Source of the DNA: Desulfolucanica intricata
GTDB taxonomy: Bacteria; Bacillota; Desulfotomaculia; Desulfotomaculales; Desulfofarciminaceae
Reading direction: 5' to 3'
Assembly: GCF_001592105.1 (NCBI RefSeq)
Contig: NZ_BCWE01000019.1
Coordinates: 27,057-91,056 of the forward strand
DNA length: 64,000 bases
Below are positions 17,877 through 27,606 of this stretch, piece after piece. The translations under genes and the position numbers were made by a program. The number at the start of each line of letters is the position of its first letter. The first letter of the stretch is position 1. The notes under the pieces are model-generated. The model was not told the origin of the DNA, made no database searches, and worked only from the letters and a program-made list of their open reading frames with translations.

Positions 17877-18887
17877 ATGAAATACAGAACGTTAGGTAAA
17901 ACAGGATTAAAGGTCTCAGTTATCGGTTTTGGGGGTATTCCTGTCCAGCGGGTGACTGCCGGGGAGGCCGAAGCAATTATAAACAGAGCCTTAGACCTGG
18001 GAATAAATTTTTTTGATACGGCCAGGGGATATACAGATAGTGAGGAAAAATTGGGTGCTGTCTTACGGAAGAGGAGAAAAGAGGCGGTAATTGCTACAAA
18101 ATCAATGGCCCGCACCGGGGAAGGTATGACTGCGGATATACAAAAAAGCTTAAAGACTCTGGGAGTGGACTATATTGACCTTTACCAGTTACATAATGTA
18201 AAAGATAAAGACGCACTGGAGCAGGCCTTAAGTTCGGGCGGCGCCCTTGCCGTTTTAAAAGAAGCTCAAAAAGACGGAGTGGTCAGGCATATCGGAATTA
18301 CAGGACATGTAAGGGAAATTCTTTTGGAGGCTCTTAAGGAGGAGGACTTGGAAACCGTTCAGTTTCCTTTTAATGCAGTGGAGGCTGACGGTGCTCAGGA
18401 ATTGTTAGACCTGTGTGAGAAAAGAGCTGCCGGTATTATCGTTATGAAACCGCTTGCCGGGGGTGCTTTAAGAAAGGCAAGTCTTGCCTTGCGTTTTATT
18501 TTGGACTATCCTGTATCAACTATAATCCCCGGAATGGATTCGATTGAGCAGGTAGAAGAGAATGCCCTTGTGGGAAAAAATATGCAGCCATTGAATGCAG
18601 ATGAGAGAAAGCTGCTGGATGAGGAAGCAGGATTACTGGGTGCTGCTTTTTGCCGGCGCTGTGAGTACTGCCGGCCCTGCCTGCAGGGGATTGATATCCC
18701 GATGATATTTTTGCTCGAGGGGTATTATACAAGATATGATTTAAAAGACTGGGCCGTTGAGCGCTACCGTGGTTTACAAGCAAAAGCCGATGCCTGTATT
18801 GAGTGCGGTGAGTGTGAAGATAGGTGCCCCTATAATTTGCCGATACGCCGGATGCTGGCGGATGCTGCAAAAAGATTGGGTCAATAA
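17877..18887 (+). CDS. Aldo/keto reductase with C-terminal [4Fe-4S] domain
   Basis: The 336-residue protein has an aldo/keto reductase barrel (about 1-275): catalytic Asp and Tyr in FFDTARGYTDSE, Lys in VIATKSM, His in LYQLHN. The tail holds two Cys clusters, CRRCEYCRPC and CIECGECEDRCP, typical of ferredoxin-like 4Fe-4S binding. Such fused oxidoreductases are common in strict anaerobes; their substrates are mostly unknown. ATG with TTAGGAGG upstream. A terminator follows. Confidence 0.9.
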   Translation: MKYRTLGKTGLKVSVIGFGGIPVQRVTAGEAEAIINRALDLGINFFDTARGYTDSEEKLGAVLRKRRKEAVIATKSMARTGEGMTADIQKSLKTLGVDYIDLYQLHNVKDKDALEQALSSGGALAVLKEAQKDGVVRHIGITGHVREILLEALKEEDLETVQFPFNAVEADGAQELLDLCEKRAAGIIVMKPLAGGALRKASLALRFILDYPVSTIIPGMDSIEQVEENALVGKNMQPLNADERKLLDEEAGLLGAAFCRRCEYCRPCLQGIDIPMIFLLEGYYTRYDLKDWAVERYRGLQAKADACIECGECEDRCPYNLPIRRMLADAAKRLGQ

Positions 18888-18897
18888 AATACTAAAT

Positions 18898-18945
18898 AAA
18901 AAAGGAAAGGCCTTTACAAAAAAGTATAAGGATCTTTCCTTTTTT
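18898..18945. terminator. Bidirectional terminator
   Basis: AAAAAAGGAAAG (18898-18909) pairs with CTTTCCTTTTTT (18934-18945). U-tracts on both strands serve the converging aldo/keto reductase gene and the minus-strand gene at 18959. Confidence 0.75.
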
Positions 18946-18958
18946 CGGGCAAACATAA

Positions 18959-19675
18959 CTAGCAGACTTCTTTGGCGCACTTTCCTATAAGATTGGTGAT
19001 GCAGACCTTTAATAAAATTAAATTGGCTATAATAATATTTTCCGGGTTACTCTCCAGGCTGCGGAAAAACCTGTTGAGCATCTTACCAATGTTGGCTGCA
19101 TCTTTCAGCCGCTGAAAGTCTAAATAAAGTGTCTGCCGGGTAATTGAGTCATAGGCGGTAAGCTTGTCCACATTAAGCCAGGCCAGTCCGACATCCAGCA
19201 GTTCCAGGGCAGTAATATTGTTATTGACACAGAATTTGGACATTACTCCTACGGTATTAATGTCAATAGAGGGTAGGAATATGTTTATGCTGAGGGAATC
19301 ACTCTCTTCTGATTCTACAGTTTCTATGCAGCTTAATTCAATATTGTTAATTTCGAGCAAAGACTTAACCATGCCTTTAGCCAGGAAAGTTATACTTAAG
19401 ATGCGCTGCCAATCCTCCGTACATTCCCGGATTAAAAAGTTTCCGGCTTTACCGGCAAGATCCCTGCATTTGTAATACCGGTCTTCGTCTAATTCTGTTC
19501 CTACGAACAATATATCAGTTAGGGTTAGAGAGACCGCCACATCTATTAAATGATGATAATTTATTCCGAAGCCGGTCATTTCTGAGATACCTTTAATCTT
19601 ATTTTCAGATATGATGGGGTTAAGTGTATTGATTGGCGGCAGCCTTTTCAGCAGTTCCAGCATTTCTGTCTGCAT
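18959..19675 (-). CDS. Hypothetical protein, 238 aa
   Basis: I do not recognise this protein. It is soluble, 238 residues, rich in Leu/Ile/Asn, with no signal peptide or membrane helix. Cysteines are scattered (CRDLAG, RECTED, SKFCVNNN) and there is a final CAKEVC. The frame is long, has a GGAGATGATC ribosome region before the ATG and its own terminator, so it is very likely a real single gene. Confidence 0.7.
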   Translation of the reverse strand: MQTEMLELLKRLPPINTLNPIISENKIKGISEMTGFGINYHHLIDVAVSLTLTDILFVGTELDEDRYYKCRDLAGKAGNFLIRECTEDWQRILSITFLAKGMVKSLLEINNIELSCIETVESEESDSLSINIFLPSIDINTVGVMSKFCVNNNITALELLDVGLAWLNVDKLTAYDSITRQTLYLDFQRLKDAANIGKMLNRFFRSLESNPENIIIANLILLKVCITNLIGKCAKEVC

Positions 19676-19857
19676 TAGATCATCTCCTTTGTATTAGGTT
19701 GTACTAAAACTTAATTTCTAATACAAAGATTTCCCAATTGTACCGCTAAAAGCTTGAAAAATACGTAACTATTTAGATATATATAAAGGTTCGCCCTTCC
19801 AGGGGTGTGTTGTGGTATCCCCACTCCTTTTCAAGCTTGCGTATACAAAAACAAAAA

Positions 19858-19886
19858 AACTTTGTGTGAGGGTTATTCACACAAAG
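19858..19886 (-). terminator. Terminator overlapping the menG stop codon
   Basis: On the minus strand CTTTGTGTGA (19886-19877) and TCACACAAAG (19869-19860) form a 10-bp stem that begins within the last codons of menG, followed by seven T residues. Confidence 0.85.
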
Positions 19887-20586
19887 GTTTTACGCCAAGA
19901 TGCATTGCTGCAACTCCTCCGGTATATGCTTTTACTTCAATATTAATAAGCCCTGCCCGGCGGAACATTTCAGCCAATTCCTTTCTTCCCGGAAAATCTC
20001 TGGCTGATTCCTGAAGCCAGGAATATTGTTGATAGCTTTTGGCTAACATCTTCCCCAGTACCGGCATAATAAAACGGAAATAGGCATAATAGAGCTGTCT
20101 GTATACCGGTATAGTAGGCTGTGATGTTTCTAAACAAACAACTTTACCGCCGGGTTTAGCCACTCGCTGCATTTCTTTTAACACTTTTAGATAGTCGGGA
20201 ACATTCCTTAAGCCAAAGCCGATCGTCACATGATCAAAAGAATTGTCTTCAAAGGGCAAATTCATTGCATTCCCATGGACCAATTTAACATGAGTTAATT
20301 TTTTTTCATTTACTTTAGCCTGCCCGATTTTAAGCATGTTCTGACTAAAATCCAGGCCATATACATTTCCGCCGGGCCCGACAGCTTCGGCAAGTGATAT
20401 TGTCCAATCTGCTGTTCCGCAGCATACATCAAGTGCCGTTTGCCCTTTTTGAACGTTCATACGCTTCATTGTATCTTTTCGCCAGGCTTTATGGCGCTGA
20501 AAACTAATTACGGAATTCATAAAATCGTATTTTTGGTAAATTGTTTCAAATACATCGTGTACACGTTCTTCTTTAGATTGCTGCAT
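19873..20586 (-). CDS. menG: Demethylmenaquinone methyltransferase MenG/UbiE
   Basis: The 237-residue class I methyltransferase has the SAM-binding motif [11 protein letters not shown] and the MenG/UbiE signatures [20 protein letters not shown] near the start and [10 protein letters not shown] in the middle. It makes menaquinone by C-methylation of demethylmenaquinone. The ATG at 20586 follows GAAGGGG by five bases; an upstream in-frame extension to 20622 lacks support. No other menaquinone genes are nearby. Confidence 0.93.
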   Translation of the reverse strand: MQQSKEERVHDVFETIYQKYDFMNSVISFQRHKAWRKDTMKRMNVQKGQTALDVCCGTADWTISLAEAVGPGGNVYGLDFSQNMLKIGQAKVNEKKLTHVKLVHGNAMNLPFEDNSFDHVTIGFGLRNVPDYLKVLKEMQRVAKPGGKVVCLETSQPTIPVYRQLYYAYFRFIMPVLGKMLAKSYQQYSWLQESARDFPGRKELAEMFRRAGLINIEVKAYTGGVAAMHLGVKPLCE

Positions 20587-20929
20587 AGCTACCCCTTCTT
20601 CCGCACAACTTTTTATTATCAAGGTTAAAAATAAATTTTATATTCAAAAAATTTTTAAGATATAAATGTTATTTTCTTCGTTAAAGCCAGAAGTCCTGCA
20701 ACCCACAGCCTGTTTTAATTTTTGCTTATCCCAAATAATTTATTAAACTCTTATATTTGAAAATATTACTAAAATTATATCGAAATTTTTATTATTATGT
20801 AGAATATTAGCTTATATGCAAAAACAATATAGTAGAGGTTAATAAAGGATTTCCGGTAAAATAGTAGAAATATTAATCATCATAAATCTTAATCATATAG
20901 ATAAAAGATTTAGGGGGCGGGAAGTTGGG
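20587..20929. other. AT-rich intergenic region
   Basis: This 343-bp stretch between divergent menG and the plus-strand kinase is AT-rich and must hold both promoters. No convincing -35/-10 pair, riboswitch or ORF stands out. Confidence 0.4.
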
Positions 20930-22474
20930 ATGGCAGGAGCAATATTTAGAGATTTAAACAGCAGTTTAACAAAACATGAGGATGTGCAGGACGGTTCAAC
21001 CAGCGGACAATTAGCAGATAAGATTAAAGGGAAAATTTTAATCGTTGATGATATGTTGATGCATCTTGAAACAGCTAAACTTTATTTGGAAATGTCAGGG
21101 TTTGATGTGTTTTGTGCCTCGGATACCCGGAGTGCCTGGGAATTGCTTGTAGATAAAAATCCCGATTTGGTCCTTCTGGATGTAGTTATGCCGGGGGAAA
21201 ACGGCTTGGAATTTTTATCAAAAATACATTCTCATAACCCTAATATGGGTGTAGTTATTATGACTGCTTTCGGCAGTGAGGATATTGCCGCCATGGCTCT
21301 TAAATTAGGAGCCATGGATTATATCAGAAAGCCCTTTAAATATAGTTCTCTTAGTACTGTTGTTGAAAAAGCTCTGGCTAAGCAGCGGCAGATAAAAAAT
21401 CAGGAAATGGCCGTTAATACCTTGAAACATGCTTATGAAGAGCTGCAGGTCAGTGCGGATTCAATTCTGCAGTGTATGTCTGCCGGAGTGGTAGCAGTTG
21501 ATAAAAATTGTTTTATTAGAATAATTAATCAAAGGGCTGCCAAATTGTTGGGTGTTGAAAATCAAAATGTAATTGGCCGGTATTATTATGAAGTTTTTCC
21601 TTTTTTTAAAAATAACCTGCTGAAAAATACCCTGGAGAATGAAAGAGGAGTCCGTCTGTATGAAGTTGAGTTGCAAAGAGGAGAAGATATTAAGATTTTA
21701 AGCGTTAATACCGATGTGGTATTTGATTTCAATTCCAACAAAATAGGTGCTGTGGTAACCTTTGATGATGTAACCGAGCTGAGGCAGAAGGAAGAGTTGT
21801 TAAAAGAACGTGAGAGGTTAGCCATTGTCGGTCAAATGGCGGCCGGTATGGCCCATGAAATAAAGAACCCCTTAACGGCTATTAAGGGTTTTGCTCAACT
21901 TTTATCCGGAAAATCTTTGGATCCCGATCTGAACAAGTACCTGGATATAATCGGTAGTGAAATAAACCGGATGAATGATGTGATAAAAGATTTTTTACAG
22001 TTGGCCAGGCCTAAACCTCCGGAGTTAAAAAAGATTTCCATAAACGAAGTTTTAAAAGAAATAACGCCTATTATCGAGCCGCAGGCGTTTTTAAAAAATA
22101 TAGTTGTAGATATAAAAACTGATGAGGCTGTACCTGAAAGTCTGATGGATCCCGGCCAAATTAAGCAGGTAATTTTAAATCTGCTTCAGAACGGTATGGA
22201 AGCTATGAATAACGGCGGTACGCTTACCATAGAAACAAAATATTTAAGCCGGCGTAAAGAAATATGCCTGAATATCAGTGATACAGGTTGTGGAATTCCG
22301 GCTAAAAAAATAAAGGAACTGGGTGTTCCCTTTTATACTACTAAGCCTGAAGGAACAGGTTTGGGGTTAAGCATTTCTTTTACTATAGTTGACCGGCACA
22401 AGGGGCGGATTGAAACAAAAAGCCGGGAGGGGCAGGGAACTACTTTTTCCGTTTACCTTCCGGTAGGTAAATAA
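20930..22474 (+). CDS. Receiver-PAS-histidine kinase
   Basis: The 514-residue soluble protein has an N-terminal receiver domain (about 33-150; VDDM, LVLLDVVMPGENG, IRKPF), a coiled-coil linker, a PAS domain (about 178-290), an H-box GQMAAGMAHEIKNPLTAIKG and an ATPase with GTGLGLSISFTI. The layout is like NtrB/AtoS kinases with a receiver in front, so it may relay phosphate from another kinase. It lies 31 bp upstream of a 1005-residue kinase on the same strand and probably shares its transcript. Confidence 0.88.
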   Translation: MAGAIFRDLNSSLTKHEDVQDGSTSGQLADKIKGKILIVDDMLMHLETAKLYLEMSGFDVFCASDTRSAWELLVDKNPDLVLLDVVMPGENGLEFLSKIHSHNPNMGVVIMTAFGSEDIAAMALKLGAMDYIRKPFKYSSLSTVVEKALAKQRQIKNQEMAVNTLKHAYEELQVSADSILQCMSAGVVAVDKNCFIRIINQRAAKLLGVENQNVIGRYYYEVFPFFKNNLLKNTLENERGVRLYEVELQRGEDIKILSVNTDVVFDFNSNKIGAVVTFDDVTELRQKEELLKERERLAIVGQMAAGMAHEIKNPLTAIKGFAQLLSGKSLDPDLNKYLDIIGSEINRMNDVIKDFLQLARPKPPELKKISINEVLKEITPIIEPQAFLKNIVVDIKTDEAVPESLMDPGQIKQVILNLLQNGMEAMNNGGTLTIETKYLSRRKEICLNISDTGCGIPAKKIKELGVPFYTTKPEGTGLGLSISFTIVDRHKGRIETKSREGQGTTFSVYLPVGK

Positions 22475-22505
22475 AAAATAAAATTTCAAAGAAGGGATTT
22501 ACTAT

Positions 22506-25500
22506 ATGAAACCAATGTTCCAGAAAAAATCTTTACTATTATCTCGATTAATACCTCCCTTTGTAAAAGAGAGTGTAAGATTTAAGCTTGTGGCTGTAGT
22601 TTTTTTAGTATTAATTGCTTTGGAAACAACTAACTTTTATTTAAGCTACCGGCATGAGATGCAGAAAGGTACTGAACAAATCAATAAGAACTTTTCATTG
22701 ATTGCAGATATTTTGGATAATGATATTAGTCGCTGGTTGGCCGGCAGGAAAAGCGATGTTGTATCAATGACGGAAAACCCTCTTATACAACAATATATAA
22801 ACGAAATCGTTACAGGAACCGGTGATCCTGCCGGTGCTGAAAAAAGGCTGAGGGAATATTGGAAAACTATTCAAGAGCAGTATGATATTTATGATGAAAT
22901 CTATTTTATTACCAGGACAGGTAAAATATTGGTATCTACTGACTCGGGGCGGGAAGGTACCTTACGTCCCCGGGATGACCTGATTAATAAACCTTTATCA
23001 ACAGGAGATATTTATTTTCAAGATGCTTACCTGTCTTATAACACTAAAAAACCGAGTATTGCCTTTTCCGTTCCGGTGATAAGTGAAAGAATAAGTAATG
23101 ATACGGTACACTATAACGGTGTAATTGTGTACCGTGTAGATATAGGCGATGTTCTGCAGCCTTTACTTGATAGTAGGGTTAGCCTTGGTGATACGGGGGA
23201 AGTAATTTTAATTAATGAATATAAAACAGCCATATCGGAATTAAGGAGCAGGCCCGGCTCTGCCCTGCGTTATAACTTAAAAAGTGAAGCTGCTTTGAGG
23301 GTATCCCAGGGTGAAGAAGGAATACTGCGTGGTATTGGCTATAACGGCAAGGAAAATATATCTGTGTACCGCTATATACCTGAGGTGCGGTGGGGGTTAA
23401 TAGTACGCCAGGATACTTCTGAAATATTTGGTCCCCTTCAAGAGCAAATGAGAAGGTCATTATATGCAAACATTATTACTTTTGTTTTAGTTTTAGGTAT
23501 ACTGTATTTTGCGCTGAGCCGGATGCTTAAACCCATTACCTCTATGGCAGAGGCTGCCGGGGAAATTTCAAAGGGTGACTTTTCCAGGCGGTTGCCGGTT
23601 AAAACGAATGATGAAATCGGAGTGCTGGGTAATACCCTCAATTACATGACCGATGAATTGGGTAAGCTGTTTAAGCTGCAGCAAAGCAGAGAGGAAGTAT
23701 TACAGTCACTGGTAACAAACTTAGCTGTAGATGATATATTAAATAAAGGCCTTAGTACTGTATGTAATAGTTTTAATTTTAAAGTAGGTGCTATTTTTCT
23801 GGTTGACCCGAACAAGGAACTGCTGGTGCGCAGAGCTTTATACTGTCCGGGACAGCAGTTGATAGAGCAAAGAGATGTAATAAAAATTGAAGAAGGACTG
23901 GAAGGGCTGGCTGTAAGTACACGGCAGGTTCAAGTAATCAATAATTCACCTGAAGATACTGTTTATACAATTAACTGGTTAGGTGGAAATATACTGCCAA
24001 AAACTATTGTTGAAGTCCCGCTTGTATTAGGAACAGGGGCTTTAGGTGTTATGAGTCTGGCTTCTCTAAACGGGATCTCCGAACGGGAGATTCAGGCACT
24101 GTCAACCATCGGTGCTGTATTAGGGGTAGCTGTCAATAATGCCCTGTCATATGAGAAGACTGTGGAATTGTCTCGTAGTTTACAGGAAATGAATGAAGAG
24201 CTGGCCCAGCAAAACGAGGAACTCCATGCTCAGAGTGAGGAATTACAGTGCCAGACAGAAGAGCTGCAGGCTCAGTCCGAGGAATTAGAGGCTATCACCC
24301 GGGAACTGCAGGAGAAAAATGCTGAGCTGGAAAAGGTAGATCGGCGTAAGACAAACTATTTATCAGAGCTGTCTCATGAATTAAGGGCTCCCTTAAATGC
24401 GGTGATCGGTTTTTCCGATGTGTTATTGGATAAGGTAGTGGGTGAGTTAAACCCGCAGCAGGAAAAATATCTGCATGAGATATTAAACAGTGGGCAGCAC
24501 TTGTTAAATTTAATTAATGACTTGCTGGATTTATCCAAAATTGAAGCCGGTCAGACTGAGTTGAATATCCAGGAAATTGATCCGGCCCTTCCCCTGGCAG
24601 AAGCTATCTCCATGGTAAGTGCCGAGGTTACCCGTAAACAGTTAGAGGTAATTAACTTGATAACAGAAAATGATTACATTGTAGCCGCCGACCGGGATAA
24701 ACTAAAGCAGGTGTTTTTAAATTTATTAACCAATGCTGTTAAATTTACACCGGAGGGCGGAAAAATAACCATAGGAGCCCGGTGTAAAAATAAAGTGATT
24801 GAAATGTGGGTGTCCGATACCGGTATTGGAATTGCCAAGGAATATCATGACCAGATATTTGATGATTTTAAACAAGCCGGAAACATTTCAAAAGCTTATG
24901 GAGGTACCGGTCTGGGACTGGCCATTACTAAAAAACTGCTTAACCTGCAAGGTGGTAGAATCGGTGTAGACAGTGAGGAAGGACAAGGGGCAACCTTTAC
25001 TTTTATACTGCCCAGGGGGTTGGAGCAGAATAATATTCTGTTCGGGCAGCTGTATTGTAGTATAAGTTGCCCTGAGCAGGGAGGTTGTGATAATTGTGAT
25101 TGCCCGAGGTCGACTATAAATTATCTGAAAAAACCTTTAGATAAAGAAGATCTTCTGGCAAAGGTCAGTAAAGTCAACTGCCAGATGGTAGGTAACCCTC
25201 CCACCGTTTTGGTAGTAGATGATGATCCCGTAGTGAGAAGTTATGTTTCTGCTCTTTTGGAAACCCGGGGTTACAAACTGGTAGCAGCGGAAGACGGTCA
25301 ACAAGGTGTTGAAATAGCTTTAAGCACAAAGCCGGATATCATCATTCTCGATATTATTATGCCGGAACTTGACGGTTTCCAGGTGATGGATAAAATCAGC
25401 GAAACCAACTGGGAGAAAGGTCTTTCCGTGTTTATTTGCACTTCTAAAGAACTTACGGCAGAACAAAAGGAATTTCTTGAATCCAGGATGAAAAAAGTTT

Positions 25501-25523
25501 ATAAGAATCGAGAAAAAGCTTGA
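22506..25523 (+). CDS. Hybrid sensor kinase: Cache-HAMP-GAF-HisKA-HATPase-receiver with Cys-rich linker
   Basis: The 1005-residue protein has a membrane helix (about 28-48), an extracellular double-Cache-like domain (about 50-315), a second helix (about 322-342), HAMP, GAF (about 400-555) and a Glu/Gln-rich coiled coil (about 565-625). The kinase core follows, with H-box SELSHELRAPLNAVIGFSD and GTGLGLAITKKL. A second, degenerate receiver-like stretch (YLKKPLDKEDLLAKV) carries five clustered Cys at 851, 855, 861, 864 and 866, then comes a final receiver (897-1005; VVDDDP, IIILDIIMPELDG). The cluster could bind metal or sense redox state. A terminator follows. Confidence 0.88.
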   Translation: MKPMFQKKSLLLSRLIPPFVKESVRFKLVAVVFLVLIALETTNFYLSYRHEMQKGTEQINKNFSLIADILDNDISRWLAGRKSDVVSMTENPLIQQYINEIVTGTGDPAGAEKRLREYWKTIQEQYDIYDEIYFITRTGKILVSTDSGREGTLRPRDDLINKPLSTGDIYFQDAYLSYNTKKPSIAFSVPVISERISNDTVHYNGVIVYRVDIGDVLQPLLDSRVSLGDTGEVILINEYKTAISELRSRPGSALRYNLKSEAALRVSQGEEGILRGIGYNGKENISVYRYIPEVRWGLIVRQDTSEIFGPLQEQMRRSLYANIITFVLVLGILYFALSRMLKPITSMAEAAGEISKGDFSRRLPVKTNDEIGVLGNTLNYMTDELGKLFKLQQSREEVLQSLVTNLAVDDILNKGLSTVCNSFNFKVGAIFLVDPNKELLVRRALYCPGQQLIEQRDVIKIEEGLEGLAVSTRQVQVINNSPEDTVYTINWLGGNILPKTIVEVPLVLGTGALGVMSLASLNGISEREIQALSTIGAVLGVAVNNALSYEKTVELSRSLQEMNEELAQQNEELHAQSEELQCQTEELQAQSEELEAITRELQEKNAELEKVDRRKTNYLSELSHELRAPLNAVIGFSDVLLDKVVGELNPQQEKYLHEILNSGQHLLNLINDLLDLSKIEAGQTELNIQEIDPALPLAEAISMVSAEVTRKQLEVINLITENDYIVAADRDKLKQVFLNLLTNAVKFTPEGGKITIGARCKNKVIEMWVSDTGIGIAKEYHDQIFDDFKQAGNISKAYGGTGLGLAITKKLLNLQGGRIGVDSEEGQGATFTFILPRGLEQNNILFGQLYCSISCPEQGGCDNCDCPRSTINYLKKPLDKEDLLAKVSKVNCQMVGNPPTVLVVDDDPVVRSYVSALLETRGYKLVAAEDGQQGVEIALSTKPDIIILDIIMPELDGFQVMDKISETNWEKGLSVFICTSKELTAEQKEFLESRMKKVYKNREKA

Positions 25524-25528
25524 GTTAG

Positions 25529-25565
25529 AACAGGTGCGTTACTACTGCACCTGTTTCTAATTTTT
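25529..25565 (+). terminator. Terminator after the hybrid kinase
   Basis: AACAGGTGC (25529-25537) pairs with GCACCTGTT (25547-25555), then TCTAATTTTT. Confidence 0.85.
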
Positions 25566-25663
25566 ACCATATCAATAACAACCTTTACAAGCTGTTATGA
25601 TGCTGGTAAGATATAGGACGAAAAAATAAGATATACCAGGTTACTAAATTGGAGGATATTAAA

Positions 25664-26356
25664 TTGAAAAAAGCCGTTATTATATTATCAGGTGGTTTGG
25701 ATAGTACGGTATGTATGGCCTATGCCAAAAGTCAAAACTATGAACTTTTTCCAATGACCTTTAACTATGGCCAGAGGCATGCCTATGAAGTCGGTCAGGC
25801 TAAAAAGGTTGCTAAATTTTATAATTGTGTAAAGCATCTCGTGGTTAATCTTGACTTTTTCAGGGCTATTGGCGGTAGTGCGCTTACCTCTGATCAGATC
25901 GACCTGCCGGTAAACAGAATGGAGCATGAAATAGGTGAAGGTGTTCCGGTTACTTATGTGCCCTTTCGCAACGGTGTATTTCTTGCTCTGGCTGTTTCTT
26001 ATGCTGAAGTAGTTGGTGCCAGTGAAATTTTTATCGGTGTCAATTCCCTGGATTATTCCGGTTACCCGGACTGCAGACCGGAATTTATTAACGCCTGTCA
26101 AGCTTTAATTAATATTGGAACAAAACAATGTACTGACGGCGGAAGGCCTTTGAAAATTGCTGCCCCTCTATTGAATAAAACTAAGGCGGAAATTGTTAAA
26201 ATGGGCATGGAGCTTGGAGCCCCTTTCCATTTAACTACCAGCTGTTACCGTGGAGAAGAGCTGGCTTGTGGCCACTGTGACTCTTGTCAGCTTAGACTTA
26301 AGGGCTTTAAAGAAGCGGGCTATGAGGATCCAATTCCCTATGAGAGGGGAAAATAA
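25664..26356 (+). CDS. queC: 7-cyano-7-deazaguanine synthase QueC
   Basis: The 230-residue ATP-dependent enzyme turns 7-carboxy-7-deazaguanine into preQ0 for queuosine. It has the pyrophosphatase loop LSGGLDSTVC at the N-terminus and a four-Cys zinc site at the end (C..CGHCDSC). The TTG at 25664 is eight bases after GGAGG; a TTG 15 bases earlier overlaps that ribosome site and is rejected. First gene of queC-queE-queD. No preQ1 riboswitch was recognised upstream. Confidence 0.95.
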   Translation: MKKAVIILSGGLDSTVCMAYAKSQNYELFPMTFNYGQRHAYEVGQAKKVAKFYNCVKHLVVNLDFFRAIGGSALTSDQIDLPVNRMEHEIGEGVPVTYVPFRNGVFLALAVSYAEVVGASEIFIGVNSLDYSGYPDCRPEFINACQALINIGTKQCTDGGRPLKIAAPLLNKTKAEIVKMGMELGAPFHLTTSCYRGEELACGHCDSCQLRLKGFKEAGYEDPIPYERGK

Positions 26357-26363
26357 AAGATAA

Positions 26364-27002
26364 ATGAAAGTTAATGAGATATTTTACTCCCTGCAGGGAG
26401 AAGGGATTACTGCGGGATATCCCACAACGTTTATTCGGCTGACGGGTTGTAATCTCAGGTGCACCTATTGTGATACCGGCTATGCATATGAAGCCGGACA
26501 GGAAATGGATATATCCGAGATTATTAAAAAAACAGAGGAAATCGGTTCCCACTACATATGTATTACAGGTGGGGAGCCGCTCCTGCAAAAAAGTGAGTTG
26601 GAGATACTGCTGCCCGGACTTAAAAAAAATACAGTAACGATTGAAACCAACGGCTCTATTTCTCTGAAGAACTTGGACTACAAGCACTGCCGGTTTGCTA
26701 TGGATATTAAGACACCCGGCTCGGGCATGCACAGGATGATGGATTTTTCTAATTTAAATCTTTTAAATCAGAAAGATGAAGTTAAATTTATCATTGGTTC
26801 CCGGGAAGATTACGAGTTCTCACTGAACATAATCAAGGAATATAATATTTTAGACAGAGTCATAATCACTTTTTCCCCGGTGTTTAATAAACTAAATCCA
26901 CGCCTTTTGGCGCAGTGGGTTCTTGATGATAAGCTGCATAAAGCGAGAGTCCAGCTTCAGCTGCATAAATATATTTGGGATCCCAATGCCAGAGGTGTCT
27001 AA
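26364..27002 (+). CDS. queE: 7-carboxy-7-deazaguanine synthase QueE
   Basis: The 212-residue radical-SAM enzyme has the FYSLQGEG start typical of QueE, the cluster motif CNLRCTYC (CX3CX2C) and ITGGEPLLQ. It converts carboxytetrahydropterin to carboxydeazaguanine. It begins seven bases after queC, in the same operon. Length is normal for short QueE proteins. Confidence 0.94.
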   Translation: MKVNEIFYSLQGEGITAGYPTTFIRLTGCNLRCTYCDTGYAYEAGQEMDISEIIKKTEEIGSHYICITGGEPLLQKSELEILLPGLKKNTVTIETNGSISLKNLDYKHCRFAMDIKTPGSGMHRMMDFSNLNLLNQKDEVKFIIGSREDYEFSLNIIKEYNILDRVIITFSPVFNKLNPRLLAQWVLDDKLHKARVQLQLHKYIWDPNARGV

Positions 27003-27038
27003 TTACATCTGTGTTGTATGCGTAATATTTAGTAAGAG

Positions 27039-27422
27039 GTGAGAATACTGTTTGAACTAAAAATAATTGAGCATTTTGATTCAGCCCATTATCTTAGGGA
27101 ATATGCGGGTAAGTGTAAAAATGTGCACGGTCATACCTGGAATATAGAGGTTGTGGTTAAAGGGGAAAGTCTAAACGAGCTTGGTTTGCTGATTGATTTT
27201 ACAGAGCTTAAAAAAGTGGTTAAGGGGCTGATTAAGCCTTTTGATCATCAATTAATAAATGAAATACCCCCATTTGATAAGATTAATCCGACATCGGAAA
27301 ACCTTGCCAGGTATTTTTATTACGAGATTAAAAAGGTGCTGGCAGACCGGCCTAAATTAGCTGTTTCCCGGGTCCGGGTTTCTGAGTCTCAATCTACCGC
27401 AGCCTCGTATTATGAGGAGTAG
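27039..27422 (+). CDS. queD: 6-carboxytetrahydropterin synthase QueD
   Basis: The 127-residue enzyme shows the zinc-binding His motifs FDSAH and NVHGHTW, and the later FDHQ and SE. It makes carboxytetrahydropterin from dihydroneopterin triphosphate. The start is uncertain: the GTG at 27039 lies inside the AGAGGTGAG ribosome-like sequence, while a CTG at 27048 six bases downstream would give a protein beginning (M)FELKIIEHFDSAH, as is common in the family. No GTP cyclohydrolase gene follows here. Confidence 0.92.
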   Translation: MRILFELKIIEHFDSAHYLREYAGKCKNVHGHTWNIEVVVKGESLNELGLLIDFTELKKVVKGLIKPFDHQLINEIPPFDKINPTSENLARYFYYEIKKVLADRPKLAVSRVRVSESQSTAASYYEE

Positions 27423-27537
27423 CTTTTCCTGTGATAGGAGGGAAGGTATTGCTGAGCAGTGGTTGTGGCTGTTAGAACGTTTTTCCGTTAAGGAGCCGGA
27501 ATCCGACGGTGAAGATGTAATAATTAATTTTGAATAG
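27412..27537 (+). CDS. Small ORF, 41 aa, unknown
   Basis: A frame overlapping the end of queD encodes a short protein whose second half looks coding (AEQWLWLLERFSVKEPESDG, then EDVIINFE). The ATG at 27412 has no ribosome site, while an AGGAGGG at 27437 sits just before an in-frame ATT, so the true start is unclear. It could be a small conserved protein or a remnant. Function unknown. Confidence 0.35.
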   Translation: MRSSFSCDRREGIAEQWLWLLERFSVKEPESDGEDVIINFE

Positions 27538-27606
27538 GTTTTGAATAAGAATTTCTACCGGTACTTTTGGTGATAATAAAGCAAAAGAAGTCAGGAGGTG
27601 GCTCTT

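Noticed and set aside
25566..25663. Possible preQ1 riboswitch upstream of queC
   Set aside because: Expected from the pathway, but no preQ1-I or preQ1-II stem and conserved A-rich tail could be found.
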